Source: Branchiostoma floridae (Eukaryota > Chordata > Leptocardii > Amphioxiformes > Branchiostomatidae). From it: 64,000 nucleotides of DNA. The position numbers and the translations under genes were made by a program. A model generated the notes under the pieces. That model made no database searches and was not told the DNA's origin. It saw only the letters and a list, made by a program, of their open reading frames with translations. Shown here piece after piece: positions 24,401 to 39,400 of the stretch (the first letter of the stretch is position 1; each line of letters starts with the position of its first letter). The DNA is taken from positions 30,283,146 to 30,347,145 of the forward strand of contig NC_049981.1 in the NCBI RefSeq assembly GCF_000003815.2, given 5' to 3'.

Positions 24401-27400
24401 TTTGACTTTAAAAATTGCTTTTCCCGCGGTCTAAACATAAGTTCCCGCAGGAAATTCTTGTTCCCGCGGGACTGAGCAGGTTGTTCCTTCGGGTTTCAAA
24501 GCTTACCCCGATTGCAGACCGCATACAATTAACACCATGAAAATCACTGAATTAATTAGAATCACACCTGGTTAGCTTGTGTAATTAGCACGTGTATGAC
24601 CAATTCAGTATGTCTAGGAGAGGCCGACGGGATGAACAGGAAATCCTCGGGACCTGTCCCCCAACAGAAGCTGATTTTTCTGCATCATGAGCTAGCTGAC
24701 TCAAAAGAAGGCATTGCTTGACTTCAACGCTCAATATAGACATAACAAATGTCATCTTTGAAAGGATAGCACTGTACGGGGTCCAATATATGTGTTTGTT
24801 TTGTTTTGTTTTTTTCAATCACACAAGGCTTTGGCCATTATATTCTCTCTCCATGGTTTGTAACATAAGATTGAGGTGTCTGAGTTGGCTCAGTTGGTGT
24901 ACAGTTTTTCCTGACATCAGGGTGGAGATGTTGAGACAGTTTAATTTGCTTTGATTGTTATTAACCTTCAGCCCATTTGGGCTAATCTTCCAAGATTCAA
25001 AACAATCAACATTACTATACAACATACATTTTACAAAATTAATCAACAATCAAAGTATTTACAATAGAGCATAGTGTCTCAGGTCAAAGGTCTTAGAGAT
25101 ACAATGTTTGAGATGGCTTGTCTAAAACTGGACAATGTACGGACAATTGACTTATTGTCAGATGGCAATGAGTCCCAGAGTAGAATTGCTTGGTACAGGA
25201 AGGTACGTTTTATAATGTTTTAGGTTTGGGTAGTCGAAAGTTGTTGGATACAGAAAATGTAGTGTTGTACATGTGGGATGAATTTAAGTTAACTGGTCTG
25301 AAGGAATTGTACACATTTTGTGGTTCGTAGCTAGTGAGGGTTTTGAAGAACATTTTATCAGAGTAATTACAGAGAATTTTTTGAAAAACTTGTCAAAAAT
25401 GTTGAAAAGGTTGGACCTCTGCAGGTCTCCCTCACACATCTCTGAGAGGTGTGAGGAAAGGCGTGAAAAGCGTGAATAAATTTGTCATGATATGGACCGT
25501 TCGGGTCATGATATGGGCCGTTCGGGTCCATATAATGGACTGACGGTTTCACAGTCAGAAAGGATTTGGATTGATGATTATAAGGCACACTTCAATCCCC
25601 TTAGACTGTTGACTGTAAAGCAGTCATTGCTTCTGGGGTAGTATTAGACCAAGGAGGTTTGTTTTTACCCAGCTGGGGGTATTAGCCTTGAAAAGGCCAT
25701 GACAACATGCAATTTTGTCTCCTTTTTGCCTTTTAGTGACTTACTACAGTCATGTTTATCATAATTTGTCTTATGTCGCCAATCCAAAGTTAGCAACAAT
25801 AGCAACTGAGACAAAATCTGACAAAATAGAAAGCCCAACAAAATCGTCCATAAACTGCTAGAGCCATAACCTCTGCTTGGAGAGTATGGATTTCTTAGTC
25901 TGTGTCTATTTGCTGGAAGTAGTTATATTCATATCTGGTGGAGCACTGGTCAAATTCCGGTGTTTTGCAGTTAGAAGTGATGTGTTGCCCCGGGTGCCTC
26001 TAAAGACTCTGGGTCTGCATGGCGAGTTGTGACAACGAGTTATGCTGAATTCAGAAGAACACCCTACGTATTACGCTAAATCAAGGAAGGCAATTATGAT
26101 GAATTTGGTTGCCTCACTACGAATTACCAAGGTCCTTGGAATTACGTAGATCAAGGACGTTACATCAGCTATAACGTCCTTGCGTAGATAAGGTGGCTTT
26201 CCCTAGAGTTATGGGAAATAACAATAGGCTGCCTACGCCTTACCGAAAAGAACATGCAGACCTTCTCTAAACCTTTCCTCACTGACCTCATTAGTTAACT
26301 CCAAGACTTACTGTTATGATACAGTAATAATGGATGAATCTAGTCATGATACCATGCCACAAATAAAGATGATAATAAATAGTTGTATTTCTTGGCTTTT
26401 CCAGTTTGTTCTGTTTTTTACCTCCTTGTTTTTACTGAACTTAGCCTACTCTTGAATTGATGGCTTAAACTTTTTAAGACAGGGAAAAGCCTGTCGTAGA
26501 ACACTGTAAAGTTTTTCATTTTACACACAGAGATAACACTACGGTTACTCAAGGAGCTATCATCACAAATGAATGATGAAAGCTCCTTGAGTTACTGTTA
26601 CTGTAATCAAGGCTGTAATTATTGTTGTATGGCAGTTTTTTCCTGGTTCTGTCAAGCTCTCAAGGTGTTTTGTCAAGTGTGCAACAGGAATTTGAATGAT
26701 AAAGCCTGCCCAGCATTGACACCTCTCTTGGCTCCCTATTGTCATGTATGTACTAGCTATAGGTGGAGACATTAGCACAGAAGCTATTAGCTTATTCCAT
26801 TTTAATATAAGATTGGGGATAATGTTATGTCTGGAAAATTGTCTTCCCAGACATTTGTTTGTGTAGAAGCAAAATATTTTCTATGGAAATTATTTTAAAT
26901 TAGTTCTTTCTGTGTCTACTCTTTTCTTACTCAAAAACCAAGGAGGTCCCTGTTTCAACCTTTTTGACGAAAACATATCAAGTATTTCAACAATACTAGT
27001 ACTCTGGACTTGAAAATATGAAGTGCACTTTAAAGAAAAAATTCAAGATTTTAGAAAAGATCATCAGTGAGAATACCACTTTATATCATGATTCCCTTTT
27101 GTCTAACCAAGAATCACAAAGACCTCATTCATCAATTTCATGTTGCAAAACTCCAAACTGTTTTATGGGTTTTGTTTGTAATGTGATCTTTCCTTGAAGT
27201 TCATGGCAAATACCCAAACAAAAACTTCTAATTCCACTTTCCCCCGTGATGCCACCAACTATGACCTGGATTCTCGCCTCTTTTGTGTTCATGATGATAA
27301 TTCGCAAATTCGACTGGCAGTAGTAGTAGTTCGCATGAAATTAAATGTTATCTTCAACAAAAAGATAAACAACAACACAGACACACCAAATCAAGCATCC

Positions 27401-30400
27401 CAGGAAATTGGGGGTTCTGGCTGGCCAAATTGGTAAAGTATAGGTACCCAAGCTAGTGTTGGCAGACCTCTGTTTTGCTAAAGTGGGACTAAGACCATTA
27501 AAGATGTTATTGTGGGTTTGGCAGACAAATTTGACATTTGTGTCTGAGTTTTGTGAGGTCAAGTAGGTTATAATTTGGCAGAAGTAGAGAAGAGATTCTG
27601 CTCATTCCAATTATTTACTAGACTAACTAAACAAAATATTTGTGCAATATATGAAGTCAACACATTTTACTCTGCAGATTTGACAAATAATGACCGAGAC
27701 CAGCTTGTTGCAGATGGCTAACAGTAACAAAATTTTTACAGGATGTAGAGAAGACTGAGAGAAGACTGCCTACTTTTTAGAAAAGCTTTCCAGAAGATAA
27801 GAATACACTTCAGATTATTTGAAATTAATCAATTTTAAAGTTTGTCCATTTTGATAAAATTTAGGCAGTACGTATGAATTCAACAGTCAATATCTAACTT
27901 TCTGATAGTAAAATAAATTTTCCAGAAATAATTCACGCAAACACACTTGTTGTGTATTCTTTGCATGTCATTATATCATAGGTTTTTATTATACAAGCTT
28001 GTCTTTGCCTTTCAAGTTTACATGCTTGGATTTTGTAGTTTTTGTACGTGTGAATCTGACAACCCCATTCGTCATGTTGACAGGGCCATTATTATCAATA
28101 GTAATTATATTTCAGCCATACCATAGGTATGGTGAAATATATTGTTATATTGCAATCCATACATAGTATGGGATTGCAATATATTGTTTTTGCTGAGTTT
28201 CTTCTTCTCCTGTCAAAATCTTCAAGTTGATTCAACTTTTTCATTTTGGGGCCAAATGAGCTGAAATTTGGCAGGGTGGTAGGGATAGCAAATACCCCCA
28301 GGTGTTTTTTTCACTTTTTTGATAGAGGCCTTAGAATTTATGATATTTAGGGTTTTTGGTCATTTTTAGACAAAATATGTATATTTTGGGCCCCTGTGCC
28401 CTGGTATTACAAGCTAATGACCTGAAATTTGGTACAGAGGTGCATTGGACATATGAGCACAGAAAACCATCAACACTTTCTTCATAGATCACTTCAAAAA
28501 TGAGTTATTTTAGGGGTTTTGGCCATTTTTGACTAAAAATGTATATTTTTGGCTCCTATGCCCTTGTATTAAAACCAAATGACCTGAAATTTGGTACATA
28601 TGTGCGTTTGACATATGACCACAGAACCCCATCAATGCTTTATTCATTGTTTACTTCAAAAATGAGTTATTTTAGGGTTTTTGGCCATTTTTGACTAAAA
28701 ATGTATATTTTTTGCTCCTATGCCCTTGTATGAAAACCTTATGACCTGAAATTTGGTACAGAGGTGCATTGAACATATGCTCACAAGACCCCATTGACAC
28801 TTTTTTCATAGATCACTTCAAAAATGAGTTATTTTGGGGATTTCAGGCATTTTTTACTAAAAATGTATATTTTTGGCTTCTATGCCCTTGTATGTAAATC
28901 AAATAACCTGAAATTTGGTACAAAGGTAAATTGGACATATGACAACAGGATCCCATTGACACTTTTTTCATAGAGCACTTATAAAATGAGTTATTTTGGG
29001 ATTTTTAGCCATTTTTAACTAAAAAATGTATATTTTTGGCTGCTATGCCCTTGCATTGAAACCAAATGACCTAAAATTCGGCATGAAGGTGTATAGGACA
29101 AGTGCCCACAGTACTTCATTTTCTCTTTGAGCAAACATTACTTCAAATTGTTGAATTTGGGGATTTTTTCAAGGATGAAGATGGATTGCAATATGCTGTA
29201 TTTGCTCCTAAGCAAATGTCGGCCTTTCTAGTTATATTGCAATCCATACATAGTATGGGATTGCAATATATTGTTTTTCCTTTCGTTCTCCTCCTGTCAA
29301 ATCTTCAAATGGATTCAACTTTTTCATTTTTGGGCCAAATGAGCTGAAATTTGGCAGGGTGGTAGAAGTAGCAAATACCCCCAGGCGTTTTTTTCACTTT
29401 CAGGATAGAGGCCTTAGAATTTATGATATTTAGGGTTTTTGGTCATTTTTAGACAAAATATGTATATTTTGGGCCCCTGTGCCCTGGTATTACAAGCTAA
29501 TGACCTGAAATTTGGTACAGATGTGCATTAAACATGTGAGCACAGAAAACCATCAACACTTTCTTCATAGATTGCTTAAAAAATGAGTTATTTTAGGGTT
29601 TTTGGCCATTTCTGACTAAAAATGTATATTTTTGGCTCCTATGCCCTTGTATTAAAACCAAATGACATGAAATTTGGTACATAGGTGCGTTTGACATATG
29701 ACCACAGAACCCCATCAACGCTTTATTCATTGTTTACTCCAAACATGAGTTATTTTAGGGTATTTGGCCATTTTTGACTAAAAATGTATATTTTTTGCTC
29801 CTATGCCCTTGTATAGAAACCAAATGACCTGAAATTTGGCAGAGAGGTGCATTGAATATATAATCACAGGACCCCATTGACACTTTCTTCATAGATCACT
29901 TCAAAAATTAGTTATTTTGGGGTTTTCAGTCATTTTTGACTAAAAATGTATATTTTTGGCTTCTATGCCCTTGTATGTAAACCAAATGACCTGAAATTTG
30001 GTACAAAGGTAAGTTGGACATATGACAACAGGACCCCATCAACACTTTCTTCATAGAGCACTTATAAAATGAGTTATTTTGGGATTTATAGCCATTTTTA
30101 ACTAAAAAATGTATATTTTGGGCTCCTATGCCCTTATATTGAAACCAAATGACCTAAAACTCGGCATGAAGGTGTGTAGGACAAGTGCCCACAGTACTTA
30201 ATTTTCCCTTTGAGCAAACATTACTTCAAATTGTTGAATTTTGGGATTTTTTCCAGGATGAAGATGGATTGCAATATGCTGTATTTGCTCCTAAGCAAAT
30301 GTCGGCCTTTCTAGTATTCGTAATGTTTCTTTCTCCTGTCAAATCTTCGGAACACGGTATCTCCGTTGTTCCTGAACCGATTGACTTGAAATTTGGCACA

Positions 30401-33400
30401 AGGGTAGAGTGGGCCAATACCCTCGGGCGTTTTTTTTGATTTTTTTCATATCTGCCTTTAAAATGATTTTATTGAGGTTTTTGTCAATTTTTATGTATAT
30501 TTTGGGCTCCTGTACCCTGGTATTACAGCCGAATGACATGAAATTTGGTACAAAGGTGCCCTGATCATATGCACACCCAGATTTAATAACACTTTTGGCA
30601 TATGGTACAACAAAATGCTTAATTTTGCAATTTTTGGCCATTTTTTGACAAAAAAAGCACATTTTTGCCTCCTGTACCCTCGTTTTACAACCGAATGACC
30701 TGAAATTTGGTATAAAAGTGCCCTTCAATTATGTGCACATGAAATCAATAACAGTTTTTCCATACAGTACAACATAATGCTCAATATTGCGATTTTATGG
30801 CCATTTTTTGACAAAAATTGGACATTTTTGGCTCCTGTTCCCTCATTTTACAACCAAATGACCCGAAATTTGGTAAAGGGGTGCTCTAGATATTTATTCA
30901 AATGACCCATTTATAATTTTTGGCATGGAACAATTTAAAATGATATATTTGGGAAATTTTTGGGTCATTTTCCAATGGCCTAAGGGGTCAACGACCTCAA
31001 GGCCTATTGTTGCATGAGGGAGATGGCTGAAATATGCTGTATTTGCTCTCAAGCAAATGTCGGCCTTTCTAGTTGTTTTTAGCACCTTGGCCCAAAGTAA
31101 TTACCTGTATTCATCTTTAATTATGCATAGAATGCAGACAGGGACACTTTAATTGGTCAGTTCATTACTCATGGCCTGAAATGTCTGGTCGTAATTTCTT
31201 TGTCCAGTCAAGGAGCTTTTTTAACCTCCTTTCTCCAGCACTTGGAATTATTTCTTGATAGAAGAAAATAATCAAAGTCAACGATCTAGAGCTATGTTAG
31301 CTTTCAAAAAGAAGTAAACGACTAGTGAACTCAAATTCTTAGCAGGTGTTTTCATGTACTATTTTAGCAGATGGAAACTCAACTCAGCATATTACATTGA
31401 ATCAAGAAGGGTATACGGTATACCTGCCTAAAACCCCCTTCTACGAATATATGTTAAACCTTTAATAAAATAATGTGTTCCACAATATGGGGAAAATGCA
31501 TTGGTGTCCACAACTGAAATTCACAAAATTCCCTACACGAAAACAAATTACGAAAACACACTATGAAGTTCTTGATGTTTGGCTCCTTTAAAACAAAATT
31601 TAATGTAAAGATAGGCTCTCGAATTTTGATAAAACAATTGACAGAAGCTAAACAATGTCTTCAGTATGGCCGACACAACAACTACAAAATTATGCATAGC
31701 TTACAGTCATTGAAATTAAAGCTTTGAAAACAATCCTCGAGAAAGAAAAGGAGATGATAATCTACAGCTATATGCAAGGAGCTATCATCAACTATATTCC
31801 ATAGGCAGTGGACTGTGAGGCAAACCCGCTTTTTAATGGAGCATTGCGTGTTTTATAACCATTCCGTGTTCTGTGACCCTGACCTGGAGTCGCTATCTGT
31901 TAAATACGCGCAACTCCAGAAAAACGTACATAAGCAAAACAAAAAATGCCTAAAACTAGCCCGACTGCGGAATCTACTCGGAGATTACTATGATAGGAAT
32001 GGAGACTTGTTGAATCCAAGGAGATTGAAATCCTTGCTGAATCCTTCCCTTTTTGTAGATAACTCCACAAAAATTTAGATTAGCTTAGACAGCGTAACTT
32101 TGTACTAGGGTTTATTTACAAGTAATGAGGTTTATACTTAGTACAAGCACAAGGTGAGTGAATGGATATTGTATGTACATGACCAGGCAGACGTTGAAGA
32201 CGCGAGTCTACAATCAATCGCCAAAGCGGATGTACTTTATATTTCGAGTCTTGTTTAGAAGCAAACTTTTTGATACACATGTCAAGCTTATTGCATATTT
32301 TGTATCAGTCGGAAACCTGGGGCTTTAATAAGGCAAATCCTGTCGATCGAATCGCTTCGAAACTGATGAAAATGCCTTTCTTATACACTTAGCCCTATAC
32401 TACACTTAGCAGAATGGGAAGTTCCCCATTCAAACGGAAGCTTCTCTCAACCAAGTAAATGTGCCAAGCCTGTTTGTCTTCTGTCTGTTACGGCAACAAC
32501 GGCCGATTACACATTTCATATTGAACTGAAGGACAGACGGTTGCCGTCTACAGTTATTATGTATAAGTCTGACTCCTGAAAGGAACATCAAGATTAGCAA
32601 AATTATGAAGGTCGGTCTCATGACTTTGTACAGAAGAATATATCGGGTGTTCATGCATGTTTTTTGTTAGCAAAGAAGTGTGTATGATATACTAGTATTG
32701 TGAATGTCTCATGTGTCAGAGCAAGGAGGTTTTACCTCCTTGGTCAGACCAAGGAGGTTGGTCAGACATGTACTTAGCACCTGCACAATTGTGCCAATTG
32801 GAAGATGAGCCAAACAACACTAGCTTCTTTAATAATAGTGGGATTTTATGTGCCATCTGGGCAGTTAACATTAGGTAATAATGTTATCATTGTCTATTAT
32901 TATTCTCTATACTTGTTGAACTATTTCAAATTAAACTACATTTCTCAATCTTGGGACTTTGGGTATTCGGCCCCCGAAGATTATAGTGGACTGATCGTCA
33001 GCTAACTGTTTGGATACAGGAACAATCCAAGGGCTCTGGTTGGGTAGGGGTGTTTGAAGAGTAGGAATAGAATTTGTGGGAAAATGCTTTTGACAGTTGC
33101 CAGGCCAGAGTAGTATTTGACGGTAAGACTTTCCGGCCTGAAATTTCAATTCTTGAGATAATGGTGTATCTTTTTTTCACTCTCCCATACCATTACACGT
33201 GACGTTATTAATGATATATATTACTCTAATACTGCAACTGTACAGTGGTCACCCCTGTAGGACCGGGGAGGAAGTGTGAAATTAGGTCGTAAACAAATGC
33301 AAAGAAGGGAGGAACAATGGGTGGGGATTTCAGGGCAATTTTCACTCTAACTACTACATTTTTACAAGTTTCTAGTCCACATTGGGTCATTTACATAATG

Positions 33401-36400
33401 AGGGCAATGCAGAGGGTTGCAGTGCCATGACTCTTAGTCTTTTGGAGACAGTTTGGCTGGCAGACAGACAGACATTAGTTTATATAGGGTAGCAATTGTA
33501 AGAAGGCACAAAAAGATTTCTCACTGTTATGCTCAGAGACACTCATGCAGCTGTGTAAAAGGTATATAGTAAAATAACAATTCTCCTTTTGTATTCATAA
33601 GGTGAAACACAACAGACAACAAAGGACCACTCACACTAAATAGATAATTGACAGATGGTGATTATTTGAGTGCACTGGCACATGAACCTTATAGTCTATA
33701 CTGAGTATTTATTCTCCATGATGGTTACCACGAAGCCTTTTAAAAGTCAGGGCCCTCACAATGAAAACGGAGCAGAAAACAAGTCCATTATAAGACTTAG
33801 TAATCTTAGTCCATTCACACCTTTTAATTTGCTTGATGATTTTGGAACACAAACTGTTCACAGCGAAGTAGCTGTATAAAATCTGGTATAAAATCTGGAT
33901 GATGTTGAGTTTGTGAGAAAGATACCATTAGGCTGTCTGCTGACGAAGATACACCATTGACTATTGGACATATTTTTGATATTTAAGCTGCTTCAGGATG
34001 TGAAGAGGTGACCATTTTCAGAATACTACCACGGTGACCGAAGCAATGACTGTTTTACAGTCAACAGTCTGAGGGGATTGAATTGTGCCTTATAATCATC
34101 AATCCAAATCCTTTCTGACTGTGAAACCGTCGGTCCATGATATGGACCCGAACGGTCCAAATCATGACCCGAACGGTCGACATCATGACAATTCACGCCT
34201 TTCACGCCTTCCCTCACATCTCTCTGAGAGGTGTGAGGGAGACTTTTACCTGACATTTCTATCCCCGGGGATGCAATTTTCCCGCGGGAAAGCATGTTTT
34301 TTGACATTGTCTTCCCTGGGGTTGAGAGTTTAGACCCGACGGGGTAAGAAATTTACCCTTCGGTATCCCAATCTTGCTCCGCGGGGAGACCTAAAAGATA
34401 ATCGGGATGCTCCAAAAAGACCGCGGTCAGCTTGCATTTTCCATCAATGATATCTTACGTTGTGAACATTGTAGAATAATTATTTTTATATTACTATACT
34501 CAGTACGCCAAGAGCTACGCACTGATATCTCACTCGAATCTAGAACATCAAATTTGGCTGTCATGTCATTATGTATTTGAATTTGCACTTCAGGTCCATT
34601 TGGATAAATCCTTGTGTACAAAATGACAGCCTTAATATAGAGAATTGCGTATATCGGAATATTTGGGACATACAACCATAAAGTGATATTCGTCTTCTAT
34701 TAGCTCTGGACAGAATGGACAAACCCTCTGGTCGATAGGGATTTTTTGGAATCTTCCGGTTTATGATGTCAGATCCAGGCCAGGACTGACGAATTTGTAC
34801 CGGGGGCATGGAGAGATGGTCACAACTTGCAGGACACCAATGGCATGAATGCAGGACACTGGTCCCAACAGAGCCTCCAGGGACGGGAAGATGTAGAGGA
34901 ACCTGCTCAAGCACTGGGTCAATTTGTGTGACACACGTGCCATTTTGTGTAACAGATATTTAACTTAATTTGCTGATAATGGCACTTTTTTTGTGTGTAG
35001 ACCCACATGATATAAAGGTGCAATATAGAGCCATATTACAACTTTGAAAGAGGGCGTAAGGTTTCATAATTGTTTAATTTACGTGTTTGATAAAGATCTT
35101 GAATACGTTTTGTGGTGTGTATGAGTGTGATTTTTATAGTAGTTGAAATACTAAGATGATAGGGGAAATCATTAAGGACAAAGTGAAAACAAACACAATC
35201 TTAACAGTGCACATAATTTCTTAAGGTAAATGATGGCCCACATTTCTGTAAAAGCACAGTGTCACTGCTTCACTGCTTCGCAAATGAATAAAAAAAACCT
35301 CTTCACTGTTTACTTGTCAATGTTCTACTTGCACTGCCTGTAAACAAAAGCATACGTAGTACAAAGGGTTCCTCTAACAAAAATACTCTATTGGCAATGC
35401 TCGCAAACAAAAGTTTATGTAACAGAAACTGTTCCTCTGACACACCTGAAATGCGTTAGGAATGCAGTTAGCACCAGGTGCGTCAGGCATGCGGTCGGTA
35501 GACGTTGTGTGCGTCCGGAAAACGCCCATCATACGTACCCCATACGAATCTATTCGCAGTACGGAAAATTTTGTTGCGCATTTCAGTTGCAATCATACGC
35601 ATCTCATGCGAAATGAAAACGCTGAAGTCGTAATTCAAACACCAGATGGGCTCGACGTACAATTTAATTTATTCCAAAAAAAATCCAAATGTTGGGCGTT
35701 CGGCCGCGTATTGACAAAATTTCATTCGGAACTCACGCGCACTTGAAAATATACGCAGGTGTAAACCCACCTTAAAAGTGTGAGGAACCGTTGCATTATC
35801 GTCCGGATCTACGGCTGAATGGGTCAAATTGAACGTACGCCGCCATTTTCCCGCCATTTTTAATGCTACGGCCAGCAGTAAAGTTTTACGTCATAGCGGT
35901 TGTGACGGACCAAAATTAAATGAAAATTCTTGTCAGTATACGCCCATTTGCTCATGCCTTTTTGTATGCTCATGCAGATTTTTGTTTTGTGCAACTACTA
36001 ACAGGAAAGAAAGGAACAACAGAGGATGTATAAAGGTACATAGCGGCAGTTAATTGTGCCGTGTTTCGTTCGGCCGATATAGTGCACCCCCTTCCAACCA
36101 CGCGCCCGTTCTCCGTGCAATTCCGCGGTGTGTTCCAATTACGATATTATGTTTTTAGCAGGACCAGAGAGACAAAATAATTTACACAGAAGAAGTGGCA
36201 AAGGTAAGCTGTAACAGCAACAAGTAACTGGAGAAAATGATGCGTTGATCATTTGCCAAATTAGCATTGCTTGAGAAATTGCAGTAAACCGACCGGTATT
36301 ATGCCAATGGATGTTACATGGGGATTGTACAGTGTCCATGCTTGTTCATTGCTGTAAACCACCCCCATAAATATGACCAAACTTTTGCCTTGAGCCCAGT

Positions 36401-39400
36401 GCACCCTGAGCTAGAATTGACAGTTACCAAGTTTTAGCTCTGAAAAATTCTACCAGGTGTCAAACCCCCATCCATACCCTTGGGGTCCAAAGAAGTGGGG
36501 TAGCCTGGTAGGCTATCCTGCACCCAGCCTTTTCCGCAGACCCAATTTTTGCCATCAGAAGGTGTTGAATGTGTGCATTTTTTTCAGATGAAAGTATCTT
36601 GCCAATTTTACTCCCATTTTGTTGTTTTGGGGTTGACCCAGAGGATGTCCTCCATATAATCAAATCAACATGGCCTTACTAATAGGTAGTAGTGCAATGC
36701 AGCTTCAATGAGTTCATCATCATCATCATCCTTGCCGCATATCAGCCTTTGCTGAGGCGGTCTGTCATTGTTCTCCACACTTTTCTGTCTGCTAATTTTG
36801 CTTGCATGTTTAAAGGTGCACACTCACTGCACTTGTGTCAAGCTTGCGTCACTGCGGGGTTCGTTCACTGCGTCACTGTTTTGTTATTTGCTACAATTTT
36901 TATAATTTAGATACTAGTATTGCATAATACGTAAAAGTATGACTTAGAAGAAGGCAAAATACACAAAAAGTAAGAAAATTTGTTCTTTATCTCTGAAATC
37001 CGTTGAGTATCTTTTGAACCCCGCAGTGACGCAAGCTTGCCGCAAGTGCAGTGAGAGCGCATCTTTAGGCTGAGCCACTTCGGTTCACCCCCACTCTGCT
37101 CGATATTGATAAACACCACGATATTCGCCTTGTCCTTCAAAGATGAAGACATGCCACGCTTTCCAAGAACCTCCCGATGAAAGCCAACTAAAATACAGCT
37201 TCCTGGATACGAAGCAATTTCACCTCACACAAACGTCTTTTAGGCATGACCCCTACACTTATCTTGAAGGTCGTGCCATTAGACGAGCTGGCTGCAACAT
37301 TATACGGTGGGCAGAGGAGCCTGGATACGCAATTACCCAGTGCACCTCGCTAACAAGTCAATAGGTTCCCGTGGGTGTAACATGTCTGAACATGACTTGA
37401 ATATCTATACCCAGGGCTTGAAATATTTTTTTTCTGCAGGTAACACTGGAAATTACCTGCACCAGACAACTTCTACCTGCACCACTCAGAATTTAGGAAG
37501 TATGGATCATATTAAAAACTGTTCAGAAACCATTGCCATTATTTCTTTTATACTTGATAGGCCATAACTGTCAATGCAGCTAATAACAATCCACACACAC
37601 CTACATCATAGGGCATTTATGTATAAAACCCAGTACATGGACCAGTGCAGGTTAGGTGCAGGTAGGCATCAGAAATACCTGCACAGCTCCAATTTTACCT
37701 GCACTGACCTGCATATGCAGGTGGTATTTCGAGCCCTGCTTATACCTAACAGCATTAGACAGACACTGTTATTACCTAGGATATAGCATGTAAGGCCATG
37801 TTGATATGATTATAGGGATGACATTTGCGCGAGCATCAATTTTTGGCTGTTTCCAAAATAAAAAAGTTTTCAACCATACTGCAAATTGTAACGCTGGTTC
37901 ACCTTTATCCGAGGGTAACCTTTATCCGTTATTTGCAAAAAAATGCGTATTTAGAGATATGAAGTCGACGGAAGGTGGCTTCAAATCAGAACATTTTCAA
38001 AATATTGAAAATTTGAAACCACAGTCTCCAGACTTAATACTCCTAAATTTGCTGTTTTTTAAAGACAATGGATAAAGGTAACCCCGCGGATAAAGGTGAA
38101 CAAGCATTACAAAGCAGCTTTAAAATAAGCAAATACATGCTGTGGATTCCAAAAACAAACATCGGAAAATGTATACTACTGTAATAGAACATTACAAGGT
38201 CAAAGAAGATGTGAAAGTACAAAAATGAAGAATCTATGATTGTTTTGTAAACTATATTTTGTGTGTTTGGTTATTGTTCAACCTTCCTCAAACCACTTAA
38301 AACTCATAAGGAAGGCAAATCTTTTTTGGGTCAAACTTTTTTTTATTCGAAGCTTGCATCAGTTTTGTGGTTCTCAGAGGATGTCATCCATATAATCAAA
38401 TCAACATGGCCTTAGACAGACATCGTGATTATCTTTAGGATAGCATATACAACTGTACTACAGTGGAAGCCGCTTAATTGCACACCCAATTTGCCAGCGA
38501 ATTCCGTGCAATTATCCGGCGTGTGCGATAATGCGAAGTCACCCAGTTGGACCGCACCGCCACGGGATTCGGGGATTCCGTGCAATTGACCGAAGTGTGC
38601 GTTTATCCGACGTGCAATTAACTGGCTTCCACTGTATTAGCCAGACATGCACACACATTACCAACCTGGGGTAAATAAATTACACCTTTTAGTGCCAACA
38701 CTTCTGGAAGGAATCGCCCGTATACGTTTGATCAAACCTGTTCTCCAACTAGATCTCTTTTGCATATCAATTTACAGCTAGGATATAAAAGCTATCTCCA
38801 ACAAACTTCTCTCGTGTCACTGACAAAAGACTCATAGCTGCCTGAAACATTTCCAGAACCATATCCAGTTGCTTGAGCAACTGCGTATCTTCTGACCTGG
38901 ATGTCTAACTTTCATCGACGTACCTTTAGGATACCTTATAACCAGACATGCACACGCATTAGCAAGCTGGGGGAAATTACACCTTTTAGTGCCAACACTT
39001 CTGAGAGGAATCACACGTATATGTTTGATCAAACCAAAGGGGTTTTTATGTGAGATTACAAGGCATCTGGAGTGCTCAAAAGGAAGTGGAGAAGGCATCT
39101 AGCCAGCTGGAAGGTGTAAATTATTTCTTACCACTTCAAGGCAGTCGGCTATCTTGGACAGTTTGGCATGTGGTAGCTCTTTCAACAGGGACACGCTGTG
39201 CAGAGATAGAAGGAAAGTTTAGTTAGCAATGTTATCAAATGTAACTACATGTACCTGCTAGAAGAGAACCTGTGAATTTTGTTAAAAAAACAGTCATGTA
39301 ACTGCAAGATAAAAGAACATCACTGATCATCTATCTTAATGTGCAATTTTGTGCAGCCTTCAAGCTAAAAATGAAGCCATCTGTCATTATTATCTAGTCT

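Larger units (their letters stand above)
18036..39131 (-). other. 21 kb PKG intron v4-v5
   Basis: The largest intron in the window, placed between residues 150 and 151, inside domain B. It is repeat-dominated; the elements are listed separately. Unassigned sub-stretches with nothing recognisable are 18036-19229 (an ATTC microsatellite at 18459-18500), 20691-21039, 21470-22690, 24056-25423, 25633-28106, 31073-31800, 32079-34035, 34236-35440 and 35775-36529. Confidence 0.85.

Noticed and set aside
26544-26597. MicroRNA precursor
   Set aside because: The stem is short with two mismatches and there is no supporting conservation; kept only as a hairpin.
29102-30439. Paired 80-codon frames starting MPTVL
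   Set aside because: They are translations of the Helitron-like unit ends, duplicated with the unit; no selection signal is visible.
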